This document shows, piece after piece, positions 55,113 through 63,926 of a DNA stretch of 63,995 nucleotides. A program made the translations under genes and the position numbers. The stretch lies in assembly GCA_016283775.1 (NCBI GenBank), contig JAEENL010000137.1, positions 1 to 63,995 on the forward strand, in the 5' to 3' direction. The notes under the pieces are model-generated. The model did no database searches. It had not been told where the DNA came from and worked only from the letters and a program-made list of their open reading frames with translations. The stretch comes from Lachnospiraceae bacterium (lineage in GTDB: Bacteria; Bacillota; Clostridia; Lachnospirales; Lachnospiraceae). Every line of letters starts with the position of its first letter. Positions within the stretch are counted from its first letter, which is position 1.

Positions 55113-56963
55113 TCAGCGGATCTCAGCGCTTCTGTAGATGAATCTTACCGCTGATGTCATATCATCGGTCTTTCCTGAGAAATTGTCATAATCTCGTGCC
55201 GCATCTATTACAGCATCGAATCTCGAAAGCAACGTTCCTGCCTCGGTCTCCGCGTCAAACAGACCATCGATCAGAGAATCAAGATCCTCTTCCTCAAGAG
55301 AATCGGAAAGCGTCACCGCACCATCTCTTATCTGCTTTATCGCGTTGTCCAGTGCCTCAGTACCGGCCGCAAGCCTGTCCGCGCCGTCCGAAAGCTGAAC
55401 TGCACCTGCTCCGATGGTCTCCATGCCTGCAGAAAGCCGTTCTGCACCCGCGCCGAGGGCCACTGCGCCTTCAAGCAACTGTCCGCTGTAACCTTCAAGC
55501 TTTGCGGTGCTCTCCGCAGCCTTAGAGACTCCCTGTGTATAACCGACGATCCCCATATAGAAAGCGTTCAGGCTGTCAAGCTGAGCCTTGGCTGTCTTTA
55601 CTGCCGTCACAGCTGCCGCAAGCTTCATGCCCGCTTCGGAATCCTTGGGAACCATTCCCGCCTGAGCAGACAACCCTTCCACAGTCTTGTCGAGGACTGC
55701 CGCATAGTTTTCCGCGGTAAGTGCGGGAACCGTGATCCCGGCTTCGTTCAGCTGTGCCGTTGCGGAAGCGAGAGAGGAATCCAGAACGGCTTTTGCGCCT
55801 GCGACAAGTGCGTCATTGTTCTTTGTGAGTTCTGCCATGCCGGCGCTCAACTGTGTCATACCGGCATCATATTCCTTAAGAGATCCGTTAAACGTCTTTA
55901 ATCCTTCGTCAAGCTGCTTTGCTCCCGCAACTGCACCGGTCACGCCCTCGTTCAGCGCCTTTGCGCCTTCATTCACGGCCTTTGCGCCTTCGTTCACAGC
56001 GGCACTGCCTTCAGAAGCCTGTGAAAGAGCATCGGCAAGTTGTGATGCCCCGTCGGTCAATGCGGACGCCTTTTCCCTGATGTCCTCAAGCTTTTTCTCA
56101 AGGGAATCCGCATCAAAAACAGAGTCGGGTTCGATGTCTTTAAATATCTCATTTGTGACAAGCGTAACGGTCGTAAGAAGCTCAAAATCCACCGCATCCG
56201 CTTCGACTGTCACGGTCCCGTCCTGTTTTCCCAAAGATACTCCAAGACTGTCATTAAGTCCCGGAAATGCGATCCCTACAGCAACGGTCCTGTTTCCGTC
56301 GGAACTTACACGCCCCGATGAAACAGTAACATTGCTGAACTTGTCACCGTCAAGCGTTATCACCGATACCGCCGCAAAAGGAACGAATATTTCCGTCTCC
56401 TTGCCGTTTATTGTCGCCGTTCTTTTCTCGTTGTTTGTATAGTCAAGTTTTATTGTCACATGTCCCGACTTTCCTGCCAGATCTGCAGGCGCGATCTCAT
56501 TTCCGTCAAGCATGTATGTGATCGCGACATCTACAGGGAGCTTCCTGTCACTTAATCCTCTGTAAACGATCTCGTCACCGTCTGCATTCCAGGTGATGTT
56601 CTCATTTTCACGCACAAACGTATTGTCATCCTTTACATTTTCGACATCCGAAAGCTCCGAACGATCGTTGAGTACTGCTTTTCCGTCCTTGTTTTTCAAG
56701 GTGTCGCTGACGATCGTCTTTGAAACAGCGCCCGACGCATCGGTGATCACATATACTGTTTCATCCTTGTCCACTGATGTCTCGTCTGCGAGCGCTTCAT
56801 CAAGTTTCTCCGAAATCTCCTCTTTCTTGTCCTCAAGATCCTGTCTGACCGTACCCGCCGGATCACCGTCCGCAGCTACCGTCAGTGCGGGACTTCCCGC
56901 AAATGTCAATGTCATTGCCGCGCAAAGCGCAACAGCCGCCATACTTTTTATGATCTTTTTCAT
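55113..56963 (-). CDS. YhgE/Pip-like secreted heptad-repeat protein, MMPL partner
   Basis: 616 residues. Signal peptide (MKKIIKSMAAVALCAAMTLTFAGSP), then an all-beta region (about 60-260) and a long coiled coil with repeated motifs of the form Gly-A-x-x-L/Ala: LNEGV, LSAGMAEL, QLLEGAVALGAGAERLSAGM. The tandem VNEGAKAV/ALNEGV units reflect DNA near-repeats around 55930-55999. No transmembrane C-terminus was seen. The repeats resemble the YhgE/Pip phage-receptor family. Located 27 bp after the MMPL gene. GGAAAGGAAG precedes the ATG. Confidence 0.7.
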   Translation of the reverse strand: MKKIIKSMAAVALCAAMTLTFAGSPALTVAADGDPAGTVRQDLEDKKEEISEKLDEALADETSVDKDETVYVITDASGAVSKTIVSDTLKNKDGKAVLNDRSELSDVENVKDDNTFVRENENITWNADGDEIVYRGLSDRKLPVDVAITYMLDGNEIAPADLAGKSGHVTIKLDYTNNEKRTATINGKETEIFVPFAAVSVITLDGDKFSNVTVSSGRVSSDGNRTVAVGIAFPGLNDSLGVSLGKQDGTVTVEADAVDFELLTTVTLVTNEIFKDIEPDSVFDADSLEKKLEDIREKASALTDGASQLADALSQASEGSAAVNEGAKAVNEGAKALNEGVTGAVAGAKQLDEGLKTFNGSLKEYDAGMTQLSAGMAELTKNNDALVAGAKAVLDSSLASATAQLNEAGITVPALTAENYAAVLDKTVEGLSAQAGMVPKDSEAGMKLAAAVTAVKTAKAQLDSLNAFYMGIVGYTQGVSKAAESTAKLEGYSGQLLEGAVALGAGAERLSAGMETIGAGAVQLSDGADRLAAGTEALDNAIKQIRDGAVTLSDSLEEEDLDSLIDGLFDAETEAGTLLSRFDAVIDAARDYDNFSGKTDDMTSAVRFIYRSAEIR

Positions 56964-56989
56964 AAACAACGCTTCCTTTCCAGATATTC

Positions 56990-59131
56990 TCAATGTGCCG
57001 GAACAGGTTCCGGTGTATGATGTTTATTGCCGTGTCTTCCGTGGTCATGCTTTTCCCTTTCGCATACCGCCTTCATGCCCAAAGTCGAATGGATGATGAC
57101 CGGATCGAATGCATAAAGCAATGCGGGAAGGATCAGCACTACGCAGATCATGCTCACTACCGCGCCACGCGCCATAAGGCCGCACATGGAGCTTATCACG
57201 TCAAGGTCAGAATAGACCGCTACTCCGAAAGTTGCCGCAAAGAAGCCTATCGCGCTCACCATTACCGAAGGGATGGATGTCGAAAGCGCCGTTATAACCG
57301 AGTCTTTCCTGTTTCCTCCGTTCACACGCTCCTTCTTGTACCTTGTGGTCATCAATATCGCATAGTCCACAGTAGCACCGAGCTGAATGGTGCTTATGCA
57401 GATAGGCGCGATGAACGGAAGGCTCGTCTTTGTGTAGAACGGGATACCGAGGTTTATAAAGATCGCAAACTCAATGAGTGCAACAAGTATAACGGGGATC
57501 GACACGCTCTTTGTTACCAGCGCGATTATCACAAATATCGCTGCAACAGAAATTGCCGAGACGATCCGGAAATCCTTGTCTGTAACGGTCACGAGGTCCT
57601 TTGTGCAGGGCGCCTCGCCGATGAGCATCGCGGAATGGTCGTATTTTTTGATGATATTGTTGATGTGTGTGACCTGTTCGTTCACCTCATCGCTTCCGAC
57701 ATAGTATTCCGAGCTGATCAGCATCAGCTGCCACTGATCGCTCTTTAAAAGATCCCTGATGCTGTCGGGAAGTATCTCTTCGGGAACACTGTCTCCGAGC
57801 AGAGAATCCAGTCCTACGGCAAATTTCACGCCGTCCACATCGGATATCTCTTCAAGCATCGCCTTGGCATGCTTGTGTGAAAGCTTTGAATCGGCAAGCA
57901 CCATGTGTGTCGATGCCATGTCAAACTCATCCTGAAGCTTGTTGTTTGCGGTAACGAAATCTATGCTGTCGGGAAGAGCATTGCTCATGTCGTAATACGT
58001 TTCGGCATGCATATATCCGTAAAGCGCAGGACAAAGGATGATGAGAAATACCGCGATAAAGATCCACGGCTTTGCGGATATCACCTTTGAAAGCCTGTCG
58101 AACTTTTCAGGTAAGAGCGGTTTATGCCTTGTTTTTTTGATCAATCTGTCAAATACAAGGATCATTGCGGGAAGTGTGGTAATGCTTCCGATGACTCCCA
58201 GCACAACGCCCTTTGCCATCACGATGCCAAGGTCTTTACCGAGTGTAAAGCTCATGAAGCACAGGGCGATGAAGCCCGCCACCGTGGTAAGTGCGCTTCC
58301 GAATACTGAAGTAAGGGTATTTGCGATAGCATGCTTCATTGCGCGCCTGTTATCGCCGTCAAATCTTTTCTGTTCCTGAACGTATGAGTTCCATAGGAAA
58401 ATGGAGTAGTCCATCGTTACGGCAAGCTGGAGCACCGCCGAAAGAGCTTTGGTGATATATGAAACCTCGCCGAGCCAGTAGTTTGTACCCATGTTCAAAA
58501 GGATCGCCATTCCCATGCTCGCAAGGAAGATAAACGGGATGATGAACGAATCCATAAAGAGCATCATCGCGATCACCGCGCAGAGAACCGCAAGCCCCAC
58601 ATATATGGGTTCCTCTTTTTCACAGAGATCCTTAAGATCCGTTACAAGCGCCGACATACCGGTCACGAAACACTTTTCACCGCATACGCTCCTGACTTTT
58701 CTGATCGCCTCGATCGTCTCATCCGCCGAGGTCGATGTGTCAAAGAAAACCGCCATGAGCGTTGAATCGCCGTGGTTTATCGCATCATAATACTCATCGG
58801 GAAGAAGCTCCATAGGTATCGACACATCCGCAACGCTGTAAAATGAAAGCACCGTTGCCACATGTTCTACTTTTTCCAGGTCGTCCGAGAGTTTTTTGAT
58901 CTCGCCCGGGGTCATACCGTCGACCACGATCACCGAAAACGCGCCCTTGTCGAAATCCGAGAGCAGTATATCCTGGCCTTTTACCGTCTCCATATCGGAA
59001 GGCAGATAGGTCAGCATGTCGTAATTGATCCTTGTGCGGGTCATGCCGTAGACAGACGGCACGATGAGAAGCACCGCGAGTATCAGGATCGGAATGTGAT
59101 ACTTAACAATGAATTCACCTATTTTTTTCAT
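56990..59131 (-). CDS. MMPL/RND-family exporter
   Basis: 713 residues. Twelve-helix architecture in two halves, each with one N-terminal helix, an extracytoplasmic loop and five helices: the first helix is IPILILAVLLIVPSVYGM, and TRINYDMLTYLPSDMETVKGQDIL opens the first loop. MDYSIFLWNSYVQEQKRFDGDNRRAM and GATVDYAILMTTRYKKERVNGGNRKDSVI carry the conserved MDY/VDY motifs in helix 4 and 10, sites of proton relay. Exports lipids or other hydrophobic molecules. AAAGGCAAAAG precedes the ATG. Confidence 0.93.
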   Translation of the reverse strand: MKKIGEFIVKYHIPILILAVLLIVPSVYGMTRTRINYDMLTYLPSDMETVKGQDILLSDFDKGAFSVIVVDGMTPGEIKKLSDDLEKVEHVATVLSFYSVADVSIPMELLPDEYYDAINHGDSTLMAVFFDTSTSADETIEAIRKVRSVCGEKCFVTGMSALVTDLKDLCEKEEPIYVGLAVLCAVIAMMLFMDSFIIPFIFLASMGMAILLNMGTNYWLGEVSYITKALSAVLQLAVTMDYSIFLWNSYVQEQKRFDGDNRRAMKHAIANTLTSVFGSALTTVAGFIALCFMSFTLGKDLGIVMAKGVVLGVIGSITTLPAMILVFDRLIKKTRHKPLLPEKFDRLSKVISAKPWIFIAVFLIILCPALYGYMHAETYYDMSNALPDSIDFVTANNKLQDEFDMASTHMVLADSKLSHKHAKAMLEEISDVDGVKFAVGLDSLLGDSVPEEILPDSIRDLLKSDQWQLMLISSEYYVGSDEVNEQVTHINNIIKKYDHSAMLIGEAPCTKDLVTVTDKDFRIVSAISVAAIFVIIALVTKSVSIPVILVALIEFAIFINLGIPFYTKTSLPFIAPICISTIQLGATVDYAILMTTRYKKERVNGGNRKDSVITALSTSIPSVMVSAIGFFAATFGVAVYSDLDVISSMCGLMARGAVVSMICVVLILPALLYAFDPVIIHSTLGMKAVCEREKHDHGRHGNKHHTPEPVPAH

Positions 59132-59156
59132 GTCTTTTGCCTTTCTTTGTTTTCAT

Positions 59157-59705
59157 TTATTCATAAAGCCTTTTGACAAGCCTGATGGCATATATCGCGA
59201 CAAGGAGGTTCAATATCCCGTCCATTGCCATTGAAACGCCGATCGCTATCGCCATTGCCGCGCCCGAGTCAAGAGGATCGAACACCAGAAGCAATCCGCA
59301 GATTATCGTGAGCATCGCGGTAAGCAATATCGACCACCATTGCTTAAGTCCAAACCGCTTTGCTTCAACAGCTGTCTGAAGCTTGAAGTTTCCGTCCACC
59401 ATGAAGAGCACTCCCAGCATGATCTCCGTAAACTGCAGCACCCGCTCCGGGTGAAGTATGAGGATAATTCCCAATATTATGTTTATCATTCCCATCGCAA
59501 GATCAAACTGAAAAGCCAGTCCGTATACATCGTTCACAAAATAGTTTGTGATCTTTACCGCACCCATTGCCATAAGAAACGCACCGGTGAGGATGCATAC
59601 GACCTTGGAGGAAATGTCGGGCACTGCGCATAGACAAAGCCCAATGACTATCAGCGCCGCCGAATAACAGATGTAAGCACATTTTGCTTTCTTTACCTTA
59701 CTCAT
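59157..59705 (-). CDS. DUF308/HdeD-like membrane protein
   Basis: 182 residues, six short hydrophobic segments (AYICYSAALIVIGLCL, VVCILTGAFLMAMGAVKITNYF, DLAMGMINIILGIILILHP, IMLGVLFMVDGNFKLQTAVEAKRFG, WSILLTAMLTIICGLLLVFDP, and AMAIAIGVSMAMDGILNLLVAIYAI) with G-x-x-x-I-x-x-G patterns of DUF308 (HdeD acid-stress family). AAGGAGAACGAAC precedes the ATG at 59705; the longer frame from 59849 overlaps a regulatory region. First gene of the operon with MMPL. Confidence 0.82.
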   Translation of the reverse strand: MSKVKKAKCAYICYSAALIVIGLCLCAVPDISSKVVCILTGAFLMAMGAVKITNYFVNDVYGLAFQFDLAMGMINIILGIILILHPERVLQFTEIMLGVLFMVDGNFKLQTAVEAKRFGLKQWWSILLTAMLTIICGLLLVFDPLDSGAAMAIAIGVSMAMDGILNLLVAIYAIRLVKRLYE

Positions 59706-59750
59706 GTTCGTTCTCCTTTCCGAAAGATGATACGTTCTTCGTTTTTCTAT

Positions 59751-59772
59751 GCGTATATTACCGCCGGTACGC
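59751..59772. promoter_or_regulatory. Likely TetR operator and promoter of the DUF308/MMPL operon
   Basis: TACCGCCGGTA (59759-59769) is a perfect palindrome nested within wider GCGTA/TACGC arms. It overlaps a minus-strand -10-like TAATAT 17 bp downstream of TTTCAA. It lies between the DUF308 gene and the TetR gene, the usual site for TetR binding. Confidence 0.5.
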
Positions 59773-59787
59773 CCACATTGAAACGGA

Positions 59788-59824
59788 CAAAAAAAGAAGC
59801 GTGTCCGTTTTTCGTACACGCTTT
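59788..59824 (-). terminator. Terminator of the GH120-TetR operon
   Basis: Minus-strand AAGCGTGT/ACACGCTT perfect stem with T7 after it. It ends the TetR gene's transcript about 65 bases past its stop and just before the MMPL operon's promoter. Confidence 0.8.
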
Positions 59825-59888
59825 TGATATCTGTCTTAAATTCATACACTTCCGGAAATCTGTCTGAATTGCCGAAAACCCTTATATA

Positions 59889-60518
59889 TCAGCGTTTTCC
59901 GCTCTTTATCCGCTTATATTCGGGGGATTTCATTTTGGTAACAATGTCGTTGACAACACCGTCAAAAAGGAACTGCACCTGCGCCACTCTGGTCTCGATA
60001 TCGCTTGTCATCCCCTCTTCCAGCCAGCTTATCAGCATTCCCATCTCCGCATCGACAAGAATGTCCGCAAGAAGTTTGGTGTCCTCACCTTCAAGCACGC
60101 TGCGCCCACTCTTTTGAGCCGATCCGGATGTTTCCTCTTCCGGCAGCCCCGCAATATATCCGATAAATTTAATGCTCAGGTCTGTCATGATCTTTCGGAA
60201 ATACCTGACCATCACATCTTTGTTCAGCGAATTGTAGATGTGATAGACCGCCTTTTTGTTCGCTATGGCAAAGCCCAGTGCGTGCTCGACACCCGTCTGC
60301 CAGTTTGAAACATTGCCCATGTCCGTGAGAGCCTTATTTAACTCGGTTTCGATAAGGTCATTCAAAAGAGCGTAGATATCCTCGTAATAATAGTAAAACG
60401 TGTTTCTGTTGATGCCGCACCGCTCCACTACATCCTTTACGGTTATCTTGTCAAAGGGCTGCTCATTCAGCAGTTCCACAAATGTTTCGAGTATCGCCTT
60501 TTTGGTAAAACCTGCCAT
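59889..60518 (-). CDS. TetR/AcrR-family transcriptional regulator
   Basis: 209 residues. HTH at about residues 8-50 (KAILETFVELLNEQPFDKITVKDVVERCGINRNTFYYYYEDIYALLNDLIE), then a helical ligand-binding domain. The ATG comes one base after the stop of the acyltransferase gene, so the two are co-translated. It probably represses the divergent-in-function MMPL operon through the palindrome at 59759-59769 (inference). AGGAGAAATGAA precedes the ATG. Confidence 0.88.
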   Translation of the reverse strand: MAGFTKKAILETFVELLNEQPFDKITVKDVVERCGINRNTFYYYYEDIYALLNDLIETELNKALTDMGNVSNWQTGVEHALGFAIANKKAVYHIYNSLNKDVMVRYFRKIMTDLSIKFIGYIAGLPEEETSGSAQKSGRSVLEGEDTKLLADILVDAEMGMLISWLEEGMTSDIETRVAQVQFLFDGVVNDIVTKMKSPEYKRIKSGKR

Positions 60519-60519
60519 T

Positions 60520-61437
60520 TCATTTCTCCTGATTTCCGAAAAGATGCCCGAAAAAGCCGCTGCCTTTTTCCTTTTCCGGAGTTACGCCGGCATGCGCAAA
60601 ACGGTTCTTTGAGCGCTTTTTGTCAAAGTCGATAAGGAAGTCGAGCTTTTTCTCCGCGCCCTTTTGCGCGCTGATCTGTTTATCCAGATCGTCAAAGACA
60701 ACGCATTCCTTTGGTTCGTATCTGTAGATCCATTCGTCCGCCGCTATGCCCGGTTCGTGCTTTTTCACATACTTTGCAAAATCTTCGCCGTCGCTTGTCA
60801 TGTCTTCGCGCCAGCCGTGAACAAAGTCATAATCCCAGAATGCATACTGTCTGAGCCTTCTACACGGAACGCCTGTCCATATCTCGTTAAACGGGATCCT
60901 CTTTCCGCTCACAAGGCTGTCCGCTCCGATGATGCTTCCCGAATCGATCTGAGTTCCCTTAAAGACCGCAGTGTCCTGCCCAAACCACACATGGTCCCCG
61001 ATGAACACGCTCTTTGTGGGATTCAGGCGTTTTAACGTCCTTGTGTCATAGATGAGATGCGGGTCGGAGTTCCTAAGGCACACGCCGAAGGAAAAGAGGC
61101 ATCTGTCACCGATAAAGATATGCTTCTGCTCGGAAAGTATGGCGATCAGCTGCTTTTTAAAGCCGTCGTTTATCGCATTGTCTCGCCCCATGTGGAAAAC
61201 GTTGTCGTTGTAGAGCGCAGCATACATCTTGTATTCATTTTTGCTGTTCCCGAAGTAGATGAGCGAATCATTGGCATTGAAGACCAGCCTGGAATTGCTG
61301 ATCACCGCTCTGCCTTCGCAATAAAGGATATTGCCCTTTCCCTCAAACCTTATGTGGGAATTGTTCAGCACAGGTGTGCCGATTATACGGTTTTCCTTAA
61401 GGTTTGCGATATCCTCGATCTTTTCAACGAGTTCCAT
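60520..61437 (-). CDS. Left-handed beta-helix acyltransferase-like protein
   Basis: 305 residues. Hexapeptide repeats: NNSHIRFEGKGNILYCEG, AVISNSRLVFNANDSLIYFG, later KSVFIGDHVWFGQDTAVFKGTQIDSGSIIGADSLVSGKRIPFNEIWTGVPCRRLRQYAFW, ending with the usual G-x-P-A-type cap (WTGVPCRRL). Such proteins O-acetylate sugars or polysaccharides. The C-terminus (about 215-305) is an extra domain of unknown function. The ATG at 61437 follows AAAGGAG and overlaps the GH120 end by 14 bases; the longer frame is rejected. Confidence 0.8.
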   Translation of the reverse strand: MELVEKIEDIANLKENRIIGTPVLNNSHIRFEGKGNILYCEGRAVISNSRLVFNANDSLIYFGNSKNEYKMYAALYNDNVFHMGRDNAINDGFKKQLIAILSEQKHIFIGDRCLFSFGVCLRNSDPHLIYDTRTLKRLNPTKSVFIGDHVWFGQDTAVFKGTQIDSGSIIGADSLVSGKRIPFNEIWTGVPCRRLRQYAFWDYDFVHGWREDMTSDGEDFAKYVKKHEPGIAADEWIYRYEPKECVVFDDLDKQISAQKGAEKKLDFLIDFDKKRSKNRFAHAGVTPEKEKGSGFFGHLFGNQEK

Positions 61438-63430
61438 AGAGTATCTCCTTTGCGGAAGCTTCATCGGCAAAAGGTCCGGGTATGGAAACGGGCCCTCTGT
61501 GGTTTCCTAAGAAATCCCTGTCAAACACGATGGGTGTTCCGTCCGGGTTTTCAAATCTCTGCTCCGGCTCAAAGGCTTTTCCCAGTGTTTCCGTAGAGAT
61601 CACCGGTGCGTCAAAGCCTTCAAGGAACGAGAACAGATCTGTCTTTAATGTGTATTTTCCCTTGCTCTCCTTAAGCTCCGCAGTGACTTTGTTCTTTTTG
61701 TCGACAAATTTGTTTTTGTCGTGACGCGAAACATTGCTGCCGTTAAAATATGCGTTGTGATCGATCCACACGGGAAGATACCCGAAATGCGCGGTAGCGA
61801 GCGCTCCCATGTCCGGTCTTGTGATACCTGTGAACGGCTTTTTCCACTCCTCCTCGCTTGGGAAAATGTCGAAGCATTTGGTCCCGACGCCCATATAATC
61901 CGCATCCGCGGGAGTTTTCTTCTTATCCTCTTCTTTGTATTTCTGGACAAAGATATTGTTGTATATCCTGTCGTCGCCGTGCAGGATCGTCATAAAGCCT
62001 GCCACCTCGGTCCTGTGACGGATGTGGTATGGCGTGTATCTGGGCTCTCTCTGGCCGTTCACGATGCTGTCAACACCCGAATTTATCAGGCTGAACGAGC
62101 CAAAGAAAAGATTGTTTACACAGGCAATGCCCTCGCTGGGAATGGTCACGCTGACCTTGGAGAGCAGGAGATTGTTGTCGATGAGCGTGGGGCCGTGTCC
62201 CACTTCCACAAAAACGTCGGTGGAAAACATAACGCCGGGCTTCGGCCTGACGTCGGACGGCCTTGAGTTGTCGTGGAGGAGGTTTGCCGTGACCCTTGCG
62301 CCCTGTGCTTCCCAGTCGAGCCAGATACCCATGATGCAGTGGTGTATATGGTTCCGCCTGATGGTGACGTCGATCGCGGCATGGAGCTTGATGCCTGCGG
62401 TCTCGGCGCCCGCAAGCTGTGCGGAGGTGCACACGTCATGGATGTGGCAGTCCTCGATGGTCGAAAATACCGCGCCCATGCGTCCCACAATGCCGGTCTG
62501 TCCGCAGTCGTGGATGTGACAGCGCCTTACGATGTGGCTTCCCACTCTTTCCTTTACCCAGCCGTGATACTGTCCGCGGCATACCGCGTCACGCTCCATC
62601 TGTGTAGGGCTCTTTACGAATTTCCTGAAGAAATACATGTCGTTTTCGGGATCGAGGTATTTCCCGAGAGAAATGCCGCAGCAGCGACTTCCGTAGATCT
62701 CGCAGTCCTCGATTATCCAGCCCTTGCTCCAGTGAGGCCCTATCATGCCGTCCTGGTAGGCCGCGGGCGGAGCCCAGGTCGTTGCGGCTTTGTTGATATT
62801 GAAGCCGCTCACGGTGATATAGTTCACATAGTTCTTTGCAGGCATGAAGCAGTTGCGCCGCACGGTTATCTCAACGTTTTCCTTGTTGGGATCCGCCCCG
62901 CCGAAATTTGCATAGATAACTGTCTTTTTGCCCTTCTGCTCCGTGAAATATTTAAGCTTTGAAGCTTTTTTGTCCCATGAATATTCGTCGACGGTGCCCT
63001 TTATGCAGTCATCAAGGCTGTCGGCTTCATAGAGCATTTTGTCGTTCATAAAGACCGCACCGGCATGGCGGGTCTTGTCGGAAAAATACCAGTCGCCGTC
63101 AACTATGGTCGTATAGGGATTGTAAGCGCCGAACACACTGTTGTCTACCGAAACTGTCCACGTGCTGTTTTTATGCTTTTTCCAGGTCTTTACCTGCTCT
63201 GCGCCTGTGATGACCGCCCCCAGAGGCTCCTTCGACCTGTAGACTATCCTGTTTTCCTCAGTACCCGCATTGACCGGGCATACCCACTCTCTGTAGATAC
63301 CCGGGAGGACGATCACCTCATCTCCCGCTTCCGCGATCTTTGCCGCGTCATTGATGTTCTTGAACGGACGTTTTTCGCTTCCGTCGCCCTGTCTTACCGC
63401 ATTTGCGTCAACATAATACACTTTTCCCAT
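61424..63430 (-). CDS. GH120-like right-handed beta-helix glycosidase (beta-xylosidase type)
   Basis: 668 residues. The start YYVDANAVRQGDGSEKRPFKNINDAA and VIVLPGIYREWVCPVNAGTEENRIVYRS match the GH120 beta-xylosidase family by recall. Right-handed helix coils (IVRRCHIHDCGQTGI, TIEDCHIHDVCTSAQLAG, DVTIRRNHIHHC) carry the catalytic region GIWLDWEAQG (D372) and FVEVGHGP (E409), which fit the nucleophile and acid/base of XylC from Thermoanaerobacterium; here the two are 37 residues apart, more than the 23 I recall. No signal peptide, so it is intracellular. GAGGGAGAAG precedes the ATG at 63430; the longer frame from 63505 overlaps the upstream gene. Confidence 0.75.
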   Translation of the reverse strand: MGKVYYVDANAVRQGDGSEKRPFKNINDAAKIAEAGDEVIVLPGIYREWVCPVNAGTEENRIVYRSKEPLGAVITGAEQVKTWKKHKNSTWTVSVDNSVFGAYNPYTTIVDGDWYFSDKTRHAGAVFMNDKMLYEADSLDDCIKGTVDEYSWDKKASKLKYFTEQKGKKTVIYANFGGADPNKENVEITVRRNCFMPAKNYVNYITVSGFNINKAATTWAPPAAYQDGMIGPHWSKGWIIEDCEIYGSRCCGISLGKYLDPENDMYFFRKFVKSPTQMERDAVCRGQYHGWVKERVGSHIVRRCHIHDCGQTGIVGRMGAVFSTIEDCHIHDVCTSAQLAGAETAGIKLHAAIDVTIRRNHIHHCIMGIWLDWEAQGARVTANLLHDNSRPSDVRPKPGVMFSTDVFVEVGHGPTLIDNNLLLSKVSVTIPSEGIACVNNLFFGSFSLINSGVDSIVNGQREPRYTPYHIRHRTEVAGFMTILHGDDRIYNNIFVQKYKEEDKKKTPADADYMGVGTKCFDIFPSEEEWKKPFTGITRPDMGALATAHFGYLPVWIDHNAYFNGSNVSRHDKNKFVDKKNKVTAELKESKGKYTLKTDLFSFLEGFDAPVISTETLGKAFEPEQRFENPDGTPIVFDRDFLGNHRGPVSIPGPFADEASAKEILYGTR

Positions 63431-63461
63431 GTTGTCTTCTCCCTCTGATCTTTCTTTGGTC

Positions 63462-63725
63462 TTACTTTGATCTGATATACGCCCGGATGATAAGAATAAT
63501 GTCAATCACCAGAAAAACAGCTATAAGGCAAAAAGGAATAAAAAACGTAAGAGACGGTCCGGCATGACCATTTATGACCTCACCGCGTTCAGCCGCCTGC
63601 CTTTTAGTTATATCGAACATCACAACGTCAAGTTTCATTCCCAAGAAGAAACTCCCAACCGTGGCCAGCGCCTCTGATATCAATATTAAAATCGCCATAA
63701 GTATGGTTATGACCGCTCTTTTCAT
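63462..63725 (-). CDS. Small two-helix membrane protein
   Basis: 87 residues. Two hydrophobic segments: the first 25 residues (VITILMAILILISEALATVGSFFLG) and about 62-82 (FFIPFCLIAVFLVIDIILIIRAY), with a charged loop TKRQAAERGEVING between. AGGGGGAAATCT precedes the ATG at 63725, so the frame from 63821 is not used. Lies 31 bp before the GH120 gene; probably the first gene of that operon. No family recognised. Confidence 0.6.
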   Translation of the reverse strand: MKRAVITILMAILILISEALATVGSFFLGMKLDVVMFDITKRQAAERGEVINGHAGPSLTFFIPFCLIAVFLVIDIILIIRAYIRSK

Positions 63726-63889
63726 AGATTTCCCCCTGTCCAAGATGTGAACGCCCGATGCCTTCCCATGACTATGGTATATTGTTTTGATATCAAATGC
63801 AAGTATTTGTTTGGAAGTCATAATGACTTGTGTTAGCGATCACCTGCTTTAGTCTTGGATATAATCTCGGACGTAATCAAAAAGCACAA

Positions 63890-63926
63890 AAATAGCCGCC
63901 CTGTGTCCAAACATCGACGGCTATTT
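63890..63926 (-). terminator. Terminator of a minus-strand gene at the right edge
   Basis: Minus-strand AAATAGCCG/CGGCTATTT stem with a 19-base loop followed by TTTTTG. It would end a gene reading in from the right, and its 5' arm overlaps the possible stop codon of that gene. Confidence 0.6.
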
